Shown here piece by piece: positions 26,250-37,853 of a DNA stretch of 64,000 bases; position 1 is the stretch's first letter; each line of letters opens with the position of its first letter. The notes under the pieces were generated by a model that was not told the origin of the DNA, did not search any database, and saw nothing but the letters and a program-made list of their open reading frames with translations. The position numbers and the translations under genes were made by a program. This DNA comes from Angiostrongylus vasorum (taxonomy: Eukaryota; Nematoda; Chromadorea; Rhabditida; Metastrongylidae). Location: the NCBI GenBank assembly GCA_018806985.1, contig JADANN010000033.1, positions 1,736,001 to 1,800,000 of the forward strand, given 5' to 3'.

Positions 26250-29200
26250 GCCGATGTGCGACTTGCGTGATAGGCGGTTCTGTTGCAATCGCAGCTTTTG
26301 CGCCATCTCATCGTCCACATCTTTCGGACCATTATGAAATGGTTATTGATCGTGTTATCCTAGTTTTTCCACCATCTATCACATTTCTGTGTTACTCTTT
26401 AGTTTGTACTTGACGCTTTGTGTCAGTTGTCACAACGGCCATCACTGACTAGTGTACGTTATGCACACATGTTTGCCACTAGGGTTAGGTTTCTTTTGTG
26501 TTCTCATTTATTTAGCATAAAATGGTTTCAGTAATTGAGTATTTCCTATAGTGGGAAGTGTGGAAGTGTTCGCATTTCTTGGCGATGTAACGGACTTTCG
26601 TGTCAGTTCGCTCGTAAAGTTGTTTGTTATTTCCCATGTCGAAAGGTCGTGCTCTGCTCATAGGCATGGTTGAACTGTCTGGTGACCTTTATGCTGACAA
26701 ACCAAGTCCAGTGATATGTTTTAGTGATGGGATTCTTTGCTAAATTAGGAATATCAAGAGCTCAGGATCGTTCTGCTATGGTAGTACCATTCATAGGCTG
26801 AGATTTAGTTTCTCATCATCTTCTCGAGCGGTTGGAGGGCTAATTGAAGAGTTAGGTGCAGCATGTTAAACAGAAATCACGAATCGTTGTCGCCTTAAGA
26901 GAGTCCGGACCATAAGGCAGCAAAGTACTCCACAAGCTCTGGCACATGCGTATGGTGAAACCGTGGGGACTCTAGTGCAAAAATCTGGAGATATCAAGAG
27001 AAATCTGGACCGACCCCCATTCAGTATAGAGATAAGGATAGCACTTTGTCTTGCTGTTGAACACACATGTGAATCCAATCATCTGCGTGAGCATTAGTTA
27101 CGAAGTAGAAAAAAACCAATGGAGTGCTTGGATGCGTACGACCTGTGAGGACGGGTCATCTGAGTATGAACACATTCGCGACATGCGATGTTCAGAGGCT
27201 CTGCTGCCTTGGACAAAACTTAATACTCAGGCTTTACGGGCTAGCTGGTTAATTCTTGACAACAAACAGTAGTTTTTCGAGAACTAGAGCCCTTGAGGTG
27301 TTATGACCGTGACAGGATTGTAGAAAAAATCTTGCTCGATCCTGCTATAGGTATGGATGGTATGTGTACTACTCTTTACTGCGTATCACTCTGGTCCGAC
27401 ATGCAGATACACTCCTCTGAGCATTTGGAAGGATTTGATAGGGTACATTCAGACGACTTCGGTGTTTTTTATACCCGCACATTCCACACAATGGGTATGA
27501 TTCATCGTAGCGATTGAACTGAAAACAACAGTTTAATCATAGTCAAGTTCAGTCAACTTGTCCCTGAAGACGTTTTTTTTGCAAATCTTCAAGTGTGGAG
27601 AATGATCTTTCTGTTTCTAGCCCTCCTACGTTAATCTGCTTTTGGTTAACTGTTGCTTGAGGATACATAGTGTGGTAAGAAAATTCCGTAATCCATTGCT
27701 CTGAAAGTGGGCCCTTAATGTCCAAGGTATCACAGATTTGTTAATAAATTGCACTGGAATACACACGGCGGCCTCCAAGAATGGTTGGGAACCTAGCAGA
27801 ATTTTAATTTGCATACTTATTGGAGCCTCTTAACAAAAAGAGTTTAGAGTCTGGCGGATGGGAGCGGAAATCTGAGTTCTGTGACGATTGTCGTTGAGCA
27901 CGTTTTCTGTTCACGAAATAGGTATAGTGTACAGACCTTGTTATCGGAGAGCTGCCCATCTTAGCTTGTTATCAGTCACCCCAGGAGTGATTTGCAGCGT
28001 TGCTTATTAGTACCTTACACAGAAGTGATGTACAGTCCTCGGAATGGAAAAGGTGGTTTTCTCTGAACGATTTTCCATGTGAAAGCTCGGTGTTGTCTGG
28101 TGAGGGGGTCTTTTGGAAAAATTCACTAACTCTACCACAGTCCGCTATGGTACTCTGGATATATTTTTACAACCCTGACTACCATTTCGATGTGGCACAT
28201 GCATGACATGTTGCTCCTGAAACCCACCAAATGTTGGGCTCGAATGGTGTAGTTTAATATGGAAGTTTAATTCGCGGGTTTCATTTCTCAAGTTTTCGAT
28301 CTGGCCTTGAAGAGGGTTCATGATTATGTTGGCACATTCGCAACGATGCTAGTTTTTTCCGTAACGAGTAGTAATTTATCGAGCACGAGATTATGTTAGA
28401 AGTCCAATACTTTAAAATTTACAGGAGAGAATTTGCTGTGTCTCATAATCGTATAACTTCTTATACAGTCTCCTTTTAGACCTGAATATATTTCGAATTA
28501 AGAGCCTCCTAAAATTAGTAAGAGACTGTTTTAGAATTTCTAGTGAGAGAGTGTCAGCTACAAACATAAACGGAATACTGGAGAATATCATATTTTGATG
28601 CTAGACGAAATTCCGTCTGCTCATTTGCTTTCGTGTTCGAAATATGAGCCTTGGAGCACTAAAATGGGAGAAATACATTCAATGGGTTCCGGAAAATGAG
28701 AAGCTGATCTCGCCAAAACGAGAGAACGTTTGTCCTGTTATTAAAGGTTTGCAGATTCAAGCAGACTTTACTGCAATTGATTGGATTCTCTATGAGCCGA
28801 GACATGCTTGCCGAAAACAGCTTCCATTTTGGCATCGTATGACTTCTATAGGGTTAACGTCGTCACGAATGTGTTAGATGGTTCACATTAGACGGTTAGC
28901 CTATTCCTACATTAGTCACTGTAGATTGCAACGCTTGTCTCGAAATAACCCAACGTGATGTATCGTGCGGATTCCAGAACTGCATCTGATTCGTTTCCAC
29001 CTATCCATGCTCCACGATGATCTTCGGATTTTGCGCGTCTGTACGGGTGGTGGTAGCCATTGGTTTCCATAATATGGCTGGTTGAGCAACGAGCCGATTC
29101 CTACTGAAATCTTGGCATTGCTGAGGTGGAGCGGATACAGATCTTCATCACAGGCATTCGCCGGCTTTTATGGATTGCAGAGACTGAGTTGGTCCAGACA

Positions 29201-29275
29201 TGTCAGTTCTCAACGCCTTGGCCCGGAGGGTTGGGGAGCCTACTGAACGATATCGCAACTACTGTCTCGCGCACA
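26250..29275. other. 3 kb without a recognisable gene
   Basis: Several short frames exist (for example 27051-27272, 27293-27517, 28644-28877) but none shows a known domain, a repeat match or consistent splice partners. No copy of repeats A, B, C or D is obvious. I see nothing I can support. Confidence 0.4.
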
Positions 29276-29279
29276 TCTG

Positions 29280-29495
29280 TTTACATGTACATATATGCAA
29301 ATATATATGTATACATGTGTATATATGCACATATGCATGTTTATACATATATCTAATATATGTATGTACGTATGTGCATATAATGTATATATATATATAT
29401 ATGTATATATATGTATATATATATGTATATATGTATATATATGTATATATGTATATATATATATACATATATACATATACATATATAGCGCTGGT
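29280..29495. repeat. AT-rich (TATA/TATG) microsatellite
   Basis: Alternating 'tatatatgtatatata' with interruptions; partly self-complementary. Overlapping frames on both strands (Tyr/Ile repeats) are not genes. Confidence 0.9.
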
Positions 29496-29579
29496 TTTGT
29501 CTCACCAAGCCTCTCATCCTTCCGGGGTCGGGTAATTAGTAACAAGCTTGTCTGTGCCCATCTCGCTTCCTAAATCCAC

Positions 29580-29790
29580 GCAGGGACGCTCTGGCACAGC
29601 TCTCTTATGAGTCGAAAGAGAATCGATTCGACCAGCATTCAACGGCATGAAGACAAAAGATAATCCTCACGCAGCAGCCGAACCCACACGTGAAAAGTTC
29701 AAAGACCTCCGTGGATGAAGTATGCGAGGAAACGAACGAAATTCAGGAAGTGCTGGGATCCGCGCAGTGGGTGTGAAGATGGCTCATCTG
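29580..29790 (+). mobile_element. Repeat C body fragment between two AT microsatellites
   Basis: 'cgcagcagccgaacccacac' and 'caaagacctccgtggatgaa' match the body of repeat C copies. The tRNA-like head is missing. Confidence 0.55.
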
Positions 29791-29900
29791 AGATATATAT
29801 AAATATATATATGTATACATGTGTATGTGTACATATATATATATATATAGTATATATATATATATATATATATATATGCATATATGTGTATATATCAGTG
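29790..29900. repeat. AT microsatellite
   Basis: Runs of 'atatatatatatatat' with a gtatacatgtgtatgtgtac interruption; second of a pair flanking the repeat C fragment. Confidence 0.9.
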
Positions 29901-30106
29901 TGCTCGATGAGAATTCCACAATATGGCGTAATCACAAAAGTCATGGTTGCGCCATCTGTTACAAATTCACAAATTCACTCAGTCAAATTTTCATTGAGGA
30001 AAAAAAAGTGATGCGCAGAAGGCATTACTAAAGAAGTTTGGCAACTGTATCTCTGTAATAGTTAAGAGTTCTGTGATTAAAAGGCGTCATTGAGAACCAT
30101 CGTTCT

Positions 30107-30430
30107 TCAGTGCTGTTTACATTTCTGAAACTTTCTTGTCTTCGCCTTCTGTGTCTCTCTGTTTGATAAGTCCGAGTTCTCTGCTAACTTTCTTTTCGAT
30201 AAGAGATTATCCGCCAGATTATCATTTAGGTGTCGAAGGATCCAGTGCTCTAACTGTGATGTCCTCATATGGTTCTTGGCGTAGATTCTGTGTGTTACAT
30301 TGCCTTGGCAGAAATTCACTTTAAACCTTTCGTACTGATTATAGTAATATTCTATCGTGATGTAATGTTGTTCACGTAGTGCTTCTGATTTTGACATCAG
30401 CTTCCTATGATCTAATTTTTTCGTGGTCAT
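30107..30430 (-). CDS. Hypothetical 107-residue protein, divergent from the next gene
   Basis: A complete frame from ATG to stop, lysine-, arginine- and glutamate-rich with no membrane segment. It begins MTTKKLDHRKLMSKSEALRE and ends in a basic stretch. It starts 130 bp from the plus-strand gene at 30560, so a shared promoter is possible. No family recognised and no conserved motif. It could equally be a chance frame; being outside the repeat families is the main argument for keeping it. Confidence 0.3.
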   Translation of the reverse strand: MTTKKLDHRKLMSKSEALREQHYITIEYYYNQYERFKVNFCQGNVTHRIYAKNHMRTSQLEHWILRHLNDNLADNLLSKRKLAENSDLSNRETQKAKTRKFQKCKQH

Positions 30431-30559
30431 CTACGTACAGGCGACGAGGCGTCGTTTCTATGGGAACGTGAGGTAAATAACAACGACTGTGACTTGCTGG
30501 AAGAACCATCTCAGGTTAGGACGTCGAGAAAAAGCGAAGTGAATTCGAACGATTACAAA

Positions 30560-33500
30560 ATGGCGTATGAAATAGGTGGAATGTTCGCACAACAACCACA
30601 TCATCCTCACAGTATCTGGTCATCGGGTACGGTTCAAGCTTACGGAGGATCCACGGGTTAGTTTTCTTGCTAAAGACGTTTTTGGAGGTGGATGATTTCA
30701 GTATGAAGGAGCTGGAGATTTTTTTGAAATAGCTCATTATTCCAGGTTTAATACCAACAATGAATACTCTAATGAGCGCTAATGCGTCGTATGTGGCAAA
30801 TCATCATCAGTTAGATCTGCATACTTCAAAAGCCGAATCAATCCAAGGTTATGGACAGCTGACTTGGCTATCTGGTAAAGCCGGTCTGATTACATGCAAG
30901 AATAAAATGGTCATATCATTCCAGATTAAAGACTTTTGTGATCAGATGCTTACGGATCTCACTTCGGTGCTTCGTGTCGGTTTCACTTTGTCATTTCAAG
31001 CATCACTCAACGAAACAAACGAGTATACAGCGACACTAGTTTATCCACTCTATGGACAAGTTGGTTTCAAATTATTCCTGCAGTTGAACAATTTTGAAAG
31101 ATTGGATCGTTTCCAATTCTTTTTTAATGGGAAGTGGATCATAGGAAGCGGAACAAGTGTTTTTGAATGCACCCGAAGTCGACCTAGAAAAGGCATGTCC
31201 GACACCACCGAGTTCAAAGGACGCCTATTCACCAGTTATTGAAGCCAGAGCAGTTCCGACTTTGTTAGCGATCTTTCAACGTCACGCGCTTACACAAATC
31301 CAGCTAAGCAGGTGAGTTGGGGTTTGTTTCAATTCTGATGTTCTTAGTATTCCAGTGTAGTAATCCTTTAGTTTATAATGAATCACTTTGCCGTGGGAGT
31401 AATCGGGCGACCATTGCCCAGTATCCTTTAATTCTCACGAAGGGTTATAGGGTTAGAACCATTTCTCCGTTGCAGTAGTAGGGAGACCATTGCCCAGTCT
31501 TCATCAGTTTTCACGAAGGGTCATAGGGTTAACAACTTTAACTTTTCCAGCCTGCATTCTCAAATGTCAAATTGTGCTGACGACGAGCTATTTCGTTATG
31601 TTGGAACATCTTCACTGAAACGCCGCCAGTTTGTTGAGCGTCGCACTCACCTGTTTCGTTTGACACCTGAGGATAATATTGCACTTCAGGTATTCATCAA
31701 AATAGTGCATGTTCGTTCGCATGAATAGAGAACAATTGGTAGTAGCACGATTAAGTGGCATTCTGCTTTTTAGAGCCCGGCTGTCTACCTTTGTGTGCTT
31801 CGCCTTGCGTCCTATCTTCTACGCCGTGGTGGTGCAACTGCCATTCAAAGCCTCTACGATTACTTTATTGGTCCCGATATGGCGCCTGAAATACGAGATC
31901 AAATTGGTGAAAGTGTGTTGATAATGACACCGATGAAAACATTAAGATTCGCATAAGTATATCTTACTTGTAGGTGTCACTGTGATCCTGGCTGAGTGCT
32001 AAATGTGCTATTTTCTAGGTCGTCAAGAATTCCTTAATTTGGTTGTAAGCCATCCATGGATTTTTGCTTTGTTCCCTAACCGCACGTATGTGTCAGTACG
32101 CCGCAACTTGCCTCACTACGATTATCCAGGTTTTATTAAGCAGGGTAAACGCGGTGTTATTTTCTCCGTTAACGATCTTATCCACGTCTCTTGTTGAGGT
32201 GTGATAATGCCAGAGTCACTATGTTATAGCATTTTCCCGACCTGGATGTGCTGCGTCCTTCGTCAGCGCGAGGATACGGACCTCGTCCAATCGCACGTTC
32301 CATGTCTGCTCATCAGCCGCTAGTCCAAGCACTCTCGAACAATCGTAGCGCTGTTGGCGGGTCGATGGTTCAAGCTGGTAGTCGTCCTGTTTCTCTTTGG
32401 GATAACAGAAACAGTATCTCACAGGCAATCAATACTATGCACAGTCCAGCTGAACAGCAATGGAGCCCAGCCGACACCAGGTTTTCGCCGGTTTGGCCCG
32501 CTCGTGCTTCGTCAATGAGTGATCGCTGTGGTATCCTTGCGCCGGCTCCACCCAGTAGCGGTAGTGTAGTGACGGGCGTTATTGGATCCCTATCAAGCAG
32601 TAATGGAGCAATTGGACAGAGTAAGGTGAGAGTAGTGCACTCTGTTGGTGACATGTACGAAAAAATAAAATGAATAGACTGTTCGTCACTAACGAGGGAG
32701 AAAATTCCTAAAGAAAACATTAAAGAGTGGTGAGATGCTAGAAACGTCAGTAAGTCTATAGATGGTGCTTTGTTACAAAGCAACAATTCACCTGAAATGC
32801 ATTGCTACATAATTGCTTACTTGAACGCTTTAATGGTGGTCTCCAGAAAGAATTGCGTGGACCCTAGCACAGTTATAGTTTGATGGGGTAGGTTGCTGGT
32901 AGGGAACGGCTTTGTTGTTTCCATGTGGGTAAACTGAAGGTTTTCGGTTCATAAACTGTTTGCTTTAAATTTGCTCTCCATTTCATCTTGTTACCGTGGT
33001 CCTTGCGGTCTACCCCATCACTGTATCAGGAGGAATTCAACAGGGGGTACGGCAGACTCTTCGAGATTTAGAAGCTTCATTTCAATCCCGATGTTTAACT
33101 ATAGGTAAACCAATGTCACAGATGAGTCCAGAGATCTGGTTATGCTTACATTTTCGCGTAAACGAGTACGAATGAAAGGCTTCATACGAAAAAGTAGGAT
33201 GTTTTTCTTCCATATCCCTACTACTTGTGGGGGAATATTGAGCTGTTTAGAAGCGCGGGAATAAAAAATGAAGATGTTTTGGTTTCTAGATCTTTCGATT
33301 CGTTTTATGACGAAGAGCAAGGCTGAAGCTTTTGTGTGAATTGTTAGAACTAACAAATTGTCAGTTTTAAAAGTTTTATTCACTGAAGGCGCATTTCCAG
33401 TGCTAACTCTGTGTGTTTTAAGCAACTTTTTACAATAAAGAATAAGTGGTATCGTATGAGGGTTTACATATGACATTAGTTCGCAAATAAGTAGACTTTC

Positions 33501-34547
33501 CTCTCTCCTTGCTCATAAAATCATTCGTAGTGATTGAAGAGGTATGCACAGTTCAAGATGCGGTTAATTCTTACACTGATTTGTTTGGAAATACTTGGAT
33601 ACGTGGATGGCTCGTCTTCACTGGTTGTGTGGTCCATTTTTTTTCCGATTTTTTGCTGATTTAACCACTGTGGCTCTCTGGAGTCCCGAAGCCAGCCAGG
33701 TTAAAGTCTCACCAAGCTCATCATTGCCATAGGGCAGTCGCTGCTTTTCAGAGGATCAGAAGGAGATTTTCCACCATGCGACTAGTTCGATACCAGAACG
33801 TTGGTGGATCCTGGTATTGGTTTACTCGTAGCTGGGGTTCCTGATGGAAACGCCGGACTCCTCAGCCTGGGAGACCCTGGAGGGAGGATGAAACCACCCG
33901 ATGTACATCGGATTTCGACACCCAGGAACACCTGGCAGCCGCTATGAGGCATTGGGAGGGTTTGGAAAATACATCTAGCTTGTTTGGAAACGATCTTAGC
34001 ACTAGGTGTTGTAGGCACTTCGTAGTCTTCAGGAACACATTTTTTTATTTGAAGAAATGGTGACGAACAGACTGTTCTTGATGATCTGATGGAAGTTGTT
34101 CATTTTTGAACAAAAGTGTATGGGTGTGCCAAACTTCTTTTTTATAACTGGCTAATGAAATGGAGTTTGTCGAGAACTGTAATTCTCTTCTCTTTTGAAA
34201 TAGAAACGAGTGCAGTAGAAAAAGTCGTTATGTTCATTCAGGTGTTTGTAAACGCAGCAGTGCAAACAGAAATAACTCGTTCTGATTCGGGAACGTGCAC
34301 TTGTGGATGTACGTGCGGTGGACGAGGAGGCTTATCACGAGCAAGCGGCGGTTCTGCGAGTCCGCCAAGTCTGGACAGCATCAGTCCATCGTTGCATGAC
34401 CGTGTCTCTTCACCTGTAAATTCTGCCGGAGCCGCTTCCAGTAGCAAAGAGGGTGTCGTCGACCCTCCAACCGTGCGCTCTTACGATCTGTTCGGCACCA
34501 CTGAACTATTCGCCGCTCGTCTCGGTTCATTGCGTATTAATAATTAG
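30560..34547 (+). CDS. Uncharacterised protein with beta-barrel-like and winged-helix-like segments
   Basis: Nine exons can be read: 30560-30656, 30746-31059, 31145-31311, 31551-31689, 31774-31912, 32019-about 32155, 32230-32620, 33030-33104 and 34204-34547 (TAG). All junctions keep phase except the one after the sixth exon: the best donor there (after AAGCAGG, 32144) is out of phase with the seventh, so an in-phase donor at 32156 or 32168 is assumed. The product is about 600 residues. Residues about 55-135 (GYGQLTWLSGKAGLITCKNK ...) look like a small beta-barrel. The segment LRLASYLLRRGGATAIQSLY ... FLNLVVSHPWIFALF has the helix and wing pattern of winged-helix/LOTUS-like domains, as in Egalitarian-type RNA regulators. 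A low-complexity Ser/Pro/Gly region follows, then RQTLRDLEASFQ and a Cys-rich CTCGCTCGG stretch. No exonuclease or other enzyme motif is visible. Function unknown; an RNA-regulatory role is inference. Confidence 0.75.
31388..31530 (+). repeat. Two tandem ~75 bp units inside an intron
   Basis: Both units contain 'gaccattgcccagt' and 'tcacgaagggt.atagggtta'. The unit lies in the intron 31312-31550 of the uncharacterised gene. Confidence 0.8.
33590..33965 (+). mobile_element. Repeat D in the last intron of the uncharacterised gene
   Basis: 'atacttggatacgtggatgg', 'gccagccaggttaaagtc', 'ttggtttactcgtagctggg', ending 'gccgctatgaggcattggga'. Confidence 0.75.
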
Positions 34548-34549
34548 CC

Positions 34550-36810
34550 AGTGCAATAGTTTCTAGAGCGTACCTCGTAATTCGCAGACGACTCTGATGC
34601 CTTTTTGTACGCGTATGTGTACTCTTCTCTATACTAGATGATATACATGCATACACATTTCTATTGTCTACTTATATGTGTGTTTTCTGAGCGTCTCACG
34701 TGTTCTGTTCATATGTGTCTATTCGTATCGTTGTTCAGCATCTCGGATGCTTTTTCACCGTATATGATGCCTTTGTGCAGCTTCATTTGGCGGGTAGCGT
34801 GCGAGCTTTTAACATAGTCCTACAGGGCGCTCGCGATTGCATACATCCTTTCCTGACTAACTTCATATTTTCACTTCTTATCACCATGTAAGCCGTTTTG
34901 TTTTGGCGTTCTGTTCGTAGTGGCTTTACTTTTATTTCTTCCTTTTCTTTTTTTTTTCCTCGTTTTACTCATAATAGAAATTTGTTGTGCATCCTGCGCA
35001 GCTAAACTAACCATCATCGCACTTCTTTCCTGCTTCCAATATTCGCGCCTCTAGTCGCGTTCTTTTGCCATGCCCTACGGGCACACTTTTATCTGATATC
35101 ACTTATGTATATTTGCTCATGACTTTGCCGTCTAATCGGTGTACCGTTGTGCTTTAGTCGTATCTCATCATGGTTCTCAAAGTACAATCCAATTCAGGCA
35201 ATATGGCAGTTCATCAATTTTGAAACCGATCCTAGTTATTTGTACCATGAGCTTAACGTAGTGAGTATTCATTTTGATCGTAGGGTTCTGCCGTTTTGTT
35301 TGAACTCGGGTTCATTCGTATATTGGCAAGCTTGCCTTTGTTAGAGCAGTGCTTTGTGTAGTGCGTTACCAGTTTATTCAAAGAATCGTTCAATAGTCAT
35401 AATGGAATGATCGTGTATTGAATGAGGCTCAACTTTGTCCTTCGTTCATCGCATCATCGTCATGCCCGACTGCCCGACTGCGATGGACCTATGGATTGTT
35501 TCGTCAAGGTTTAGTTTTCGTGATTACGTTGTTAGTGGTTCTAATCGTTTCAGTTCCGTGTGCGTTCATCTATGACCCCGATACGTTGTAGTCCTAGTAG
35601 AGGTGTTTTATTCTTCTTTCTTTTTGCATCGAACTAGCCAGTTGTGGTATTGTCTGTCAATATCATCATTTCGTTATGTTAGTTTTTTTTTTCTTCTGAT
35701 CGTTATTAATCCGTGTTGTATTTATATTTCATTTAACTCATTTTCGGTTGCAATCGTCAGTGATTCATGCATCAGGTACCTTAACCATATTCGTGTATTA
35801 ACCAGCGCGTGGTAGTAGCTGTACTTCGTCGCGCTTGGGTTTGCGTCCATAATTCGTTTGAGAAATCATAACCTCAATTGCTGTCCTTTCCTCTATTTGT
35901 CCCTTTCCTTTTTTTAATCTTTCTCGTGTTTTGGGATTTATGACGTAAGGCGGAGCACGAGCTACAGCTGCCGAACGGGTTGGTCTTTCGTGATTGCTGG
36001 TCACACAGGGGAGATGCCCTACTGTGATGATATTTGTAGTTAGATGTCTTTCTGTTTTCTCTACTACGCGTTCAATATGTTGATCTGGACATAATAGCTA
36101 TTACCGTGTTTATGCCCTTCCTGAAATGGGTAAATTTCTCTCTTATCGGCTCTGCCTTTATGTATCACTTGTGTTACTATTGGGTGTATACGATCGAATC
36201 TGGGGCTTAGAAGCAACGATTCATTTTCATATTGTTTGAGTTAGCTGGCTTAGATATATCTCTTTCGAAGTTCCAACGTCGATCATGTATAACCGTTTTC
36301 GTTTATGGTAGAACGAAGCTATGTGGATTCATATTTTGTTGTGGCAGTGATTCCACATTGTAATGAAATCTTTCGTATAAAGAGGTTCGAATAAAAATGT
36401 CTGTAGCATTATGGTATTGTGTACTGTAGTAATTCGAAGGTCGCTAGTGTGGACTCGAATTGCAGTCGGAAGTTCAGTTACATACGACCGAATACAGTGC
36501 AGGGTTTTAGAGAGCAAGAAACTAAGGCGGTGAATTATTTAGTTTAGAAGTTACTGATGAGGTGGTGGGGTGGGCGTAATCAACGGAAATACGACAAGCA
36601 GTCACTGAATTCTACTACCTATGGGGTTCATGGTGGTTTGTGACCAAGATAGGCGGTAGTAGGACGCATAGTCCTAACGACATACTGATATTTTAGACGA
36701 ATTGTTATGAAACGTAGCAATAATCTCTGTTTTTTCATAATCTGTTCATTTTATGCGAACAACCACTAGTGATGGGCTGCAATACGTTGTAACATGATGT
36801 GATAGAAAAA
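34550..36810. other. 3' flank and intergenic stretch, no gene recognised
   Basis: T-rich sequence with several pyrimidine runs (for example 34935-34965 and 35680-35700). The 3' UTR of the preceding gene is expected at its start. Short frames on both strands (34700-34891, 35603-35815, 35798-36004) lack domains. No copy of the main repeat families is obvious. Confidence 0.4.
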
Positions 36811-36814
36811 AAAA

Positions 36815-37100
36815 GGATGAAGGATAGAGCTCTCGCCGTTGACTAGTCCTTGAGTTATGCGACCTGCATTCGAATTCATCTAAGCAGCGTCCGAGGTGAC
36901 TGAACGCATATCTGGGCTAGACAATTACTAGCGGTGGCCAACCGATGTATCAGGTCAGTGCTACTATCTTTCCAGGCAAGTCCGGTACCAATTTGCCGAC
37001 CCCGGAGGAATGGAAGGCTTGGTGGGCCATGGGCGCGGGAGTCGACTCCACATTTGTGTCGCAGTGGCGCCTCCAACCACTGGGCCACACGCGCCCTTGT
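36815..37100 (-). mobile_element. Repeat A, near full length
   Basis: Left tail remnant 'aaggatgaaggatagagctc', then 'gtccgaggtgactgaacgc', 'gtaccaatttgccgaccccg' and the tRNA-like head 'gggcgcgggagtcgactcc' at the right. Confidence 0.75.
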
Positions 37101-37289
37101 TATATGGCAGTGATAGCAAATATGTGCGATATCATTATGCCATCAAGGTGTTGTAGAATGGTAACATCATTTCAATGTGGATTTGGCTGCTAGTACATAG
37201 CAGTAACGGATGACAGTTCAGTATTCTTTACCGGCTGCCACAGCTACAGGTAAAACGAGTACCATAATTTTTTTCAATTAGATTATAGT

Positions 37290-37580
37290 CTAGGCACGTA
37301 TGACGCAGTGGTCGGAAGCGCGCTGCAATACACACGGAATCGGTCCTTGCTCGCGTGCTTCACCAAAGCTTCCATCCCCTTCGGGCTCGGCAAATTGGTA
37401 CCAGACTTGTTTGGGAGGATAGCAGCATTAACTTGATATATCGTTAAGACACTGAGAGTAATTGTAAAGGCCAGATATGAAATCAATCACCTCGTGCGAT
37501 GCTTAGTGAAGTCGAATGCATGACGCACCCCTCAGGGATTGATGAATGCCGAGAGCTTCATCTTTATTCTTTTGGATTAT
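37290..37580 (+). mobile_element. Repeat A, full length
   Basis: Head 'tatgacgcagtggtcgga', 'ggaatcggtcc', body 'ggcaaattggtaccagactt', 3' end 'gccgagagcttcatctttat'. Opposite in direction to the copy ending at 37100. Confidence 0.75.
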
Positions 37581-37853
37581 TGTCGAGGTCTACGAGTGTT
37601 TTGACTGTTTTACTTCCTTATAATGAACGCTCTGTTGCCAATATAGTTCTCTCAGTTAAACATCTACGTTAAAGGGTAAAGAAAGAATTCGTTCTTCATG
37701 ATGACCCCCCATAGATTTTCACTGGTCCTCGTTTAGAAGGTATACAAAGGTAAAACAGCCACCAAATAAATCATAATTTCGTTTTAGTCGCATTCTTTTT
37801 TCTTCGCTCTTGTTGAATTATTCAATGAGAATGACTTACGAGGTCTTACACAG

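Noticed and set aside
25959..26337. Overlapping frames of 80-119 codons with poly-His, poly-Pro, poly-Trp or poly-Gly
   Set aside because: By-products of the (GGT)n microsatellite in all frames.
29200..29545. Frames of up to 111 codons on both strands rich in Tyr and Ile
   Set aside because: Translations of the AT microsatellite.
32370..32786. 138-codon minus-strand frame
   Set aside because: Shadow of the seventh exon of the unnamed plus-strand gene, whose frame joins neighbouring exons in phase.
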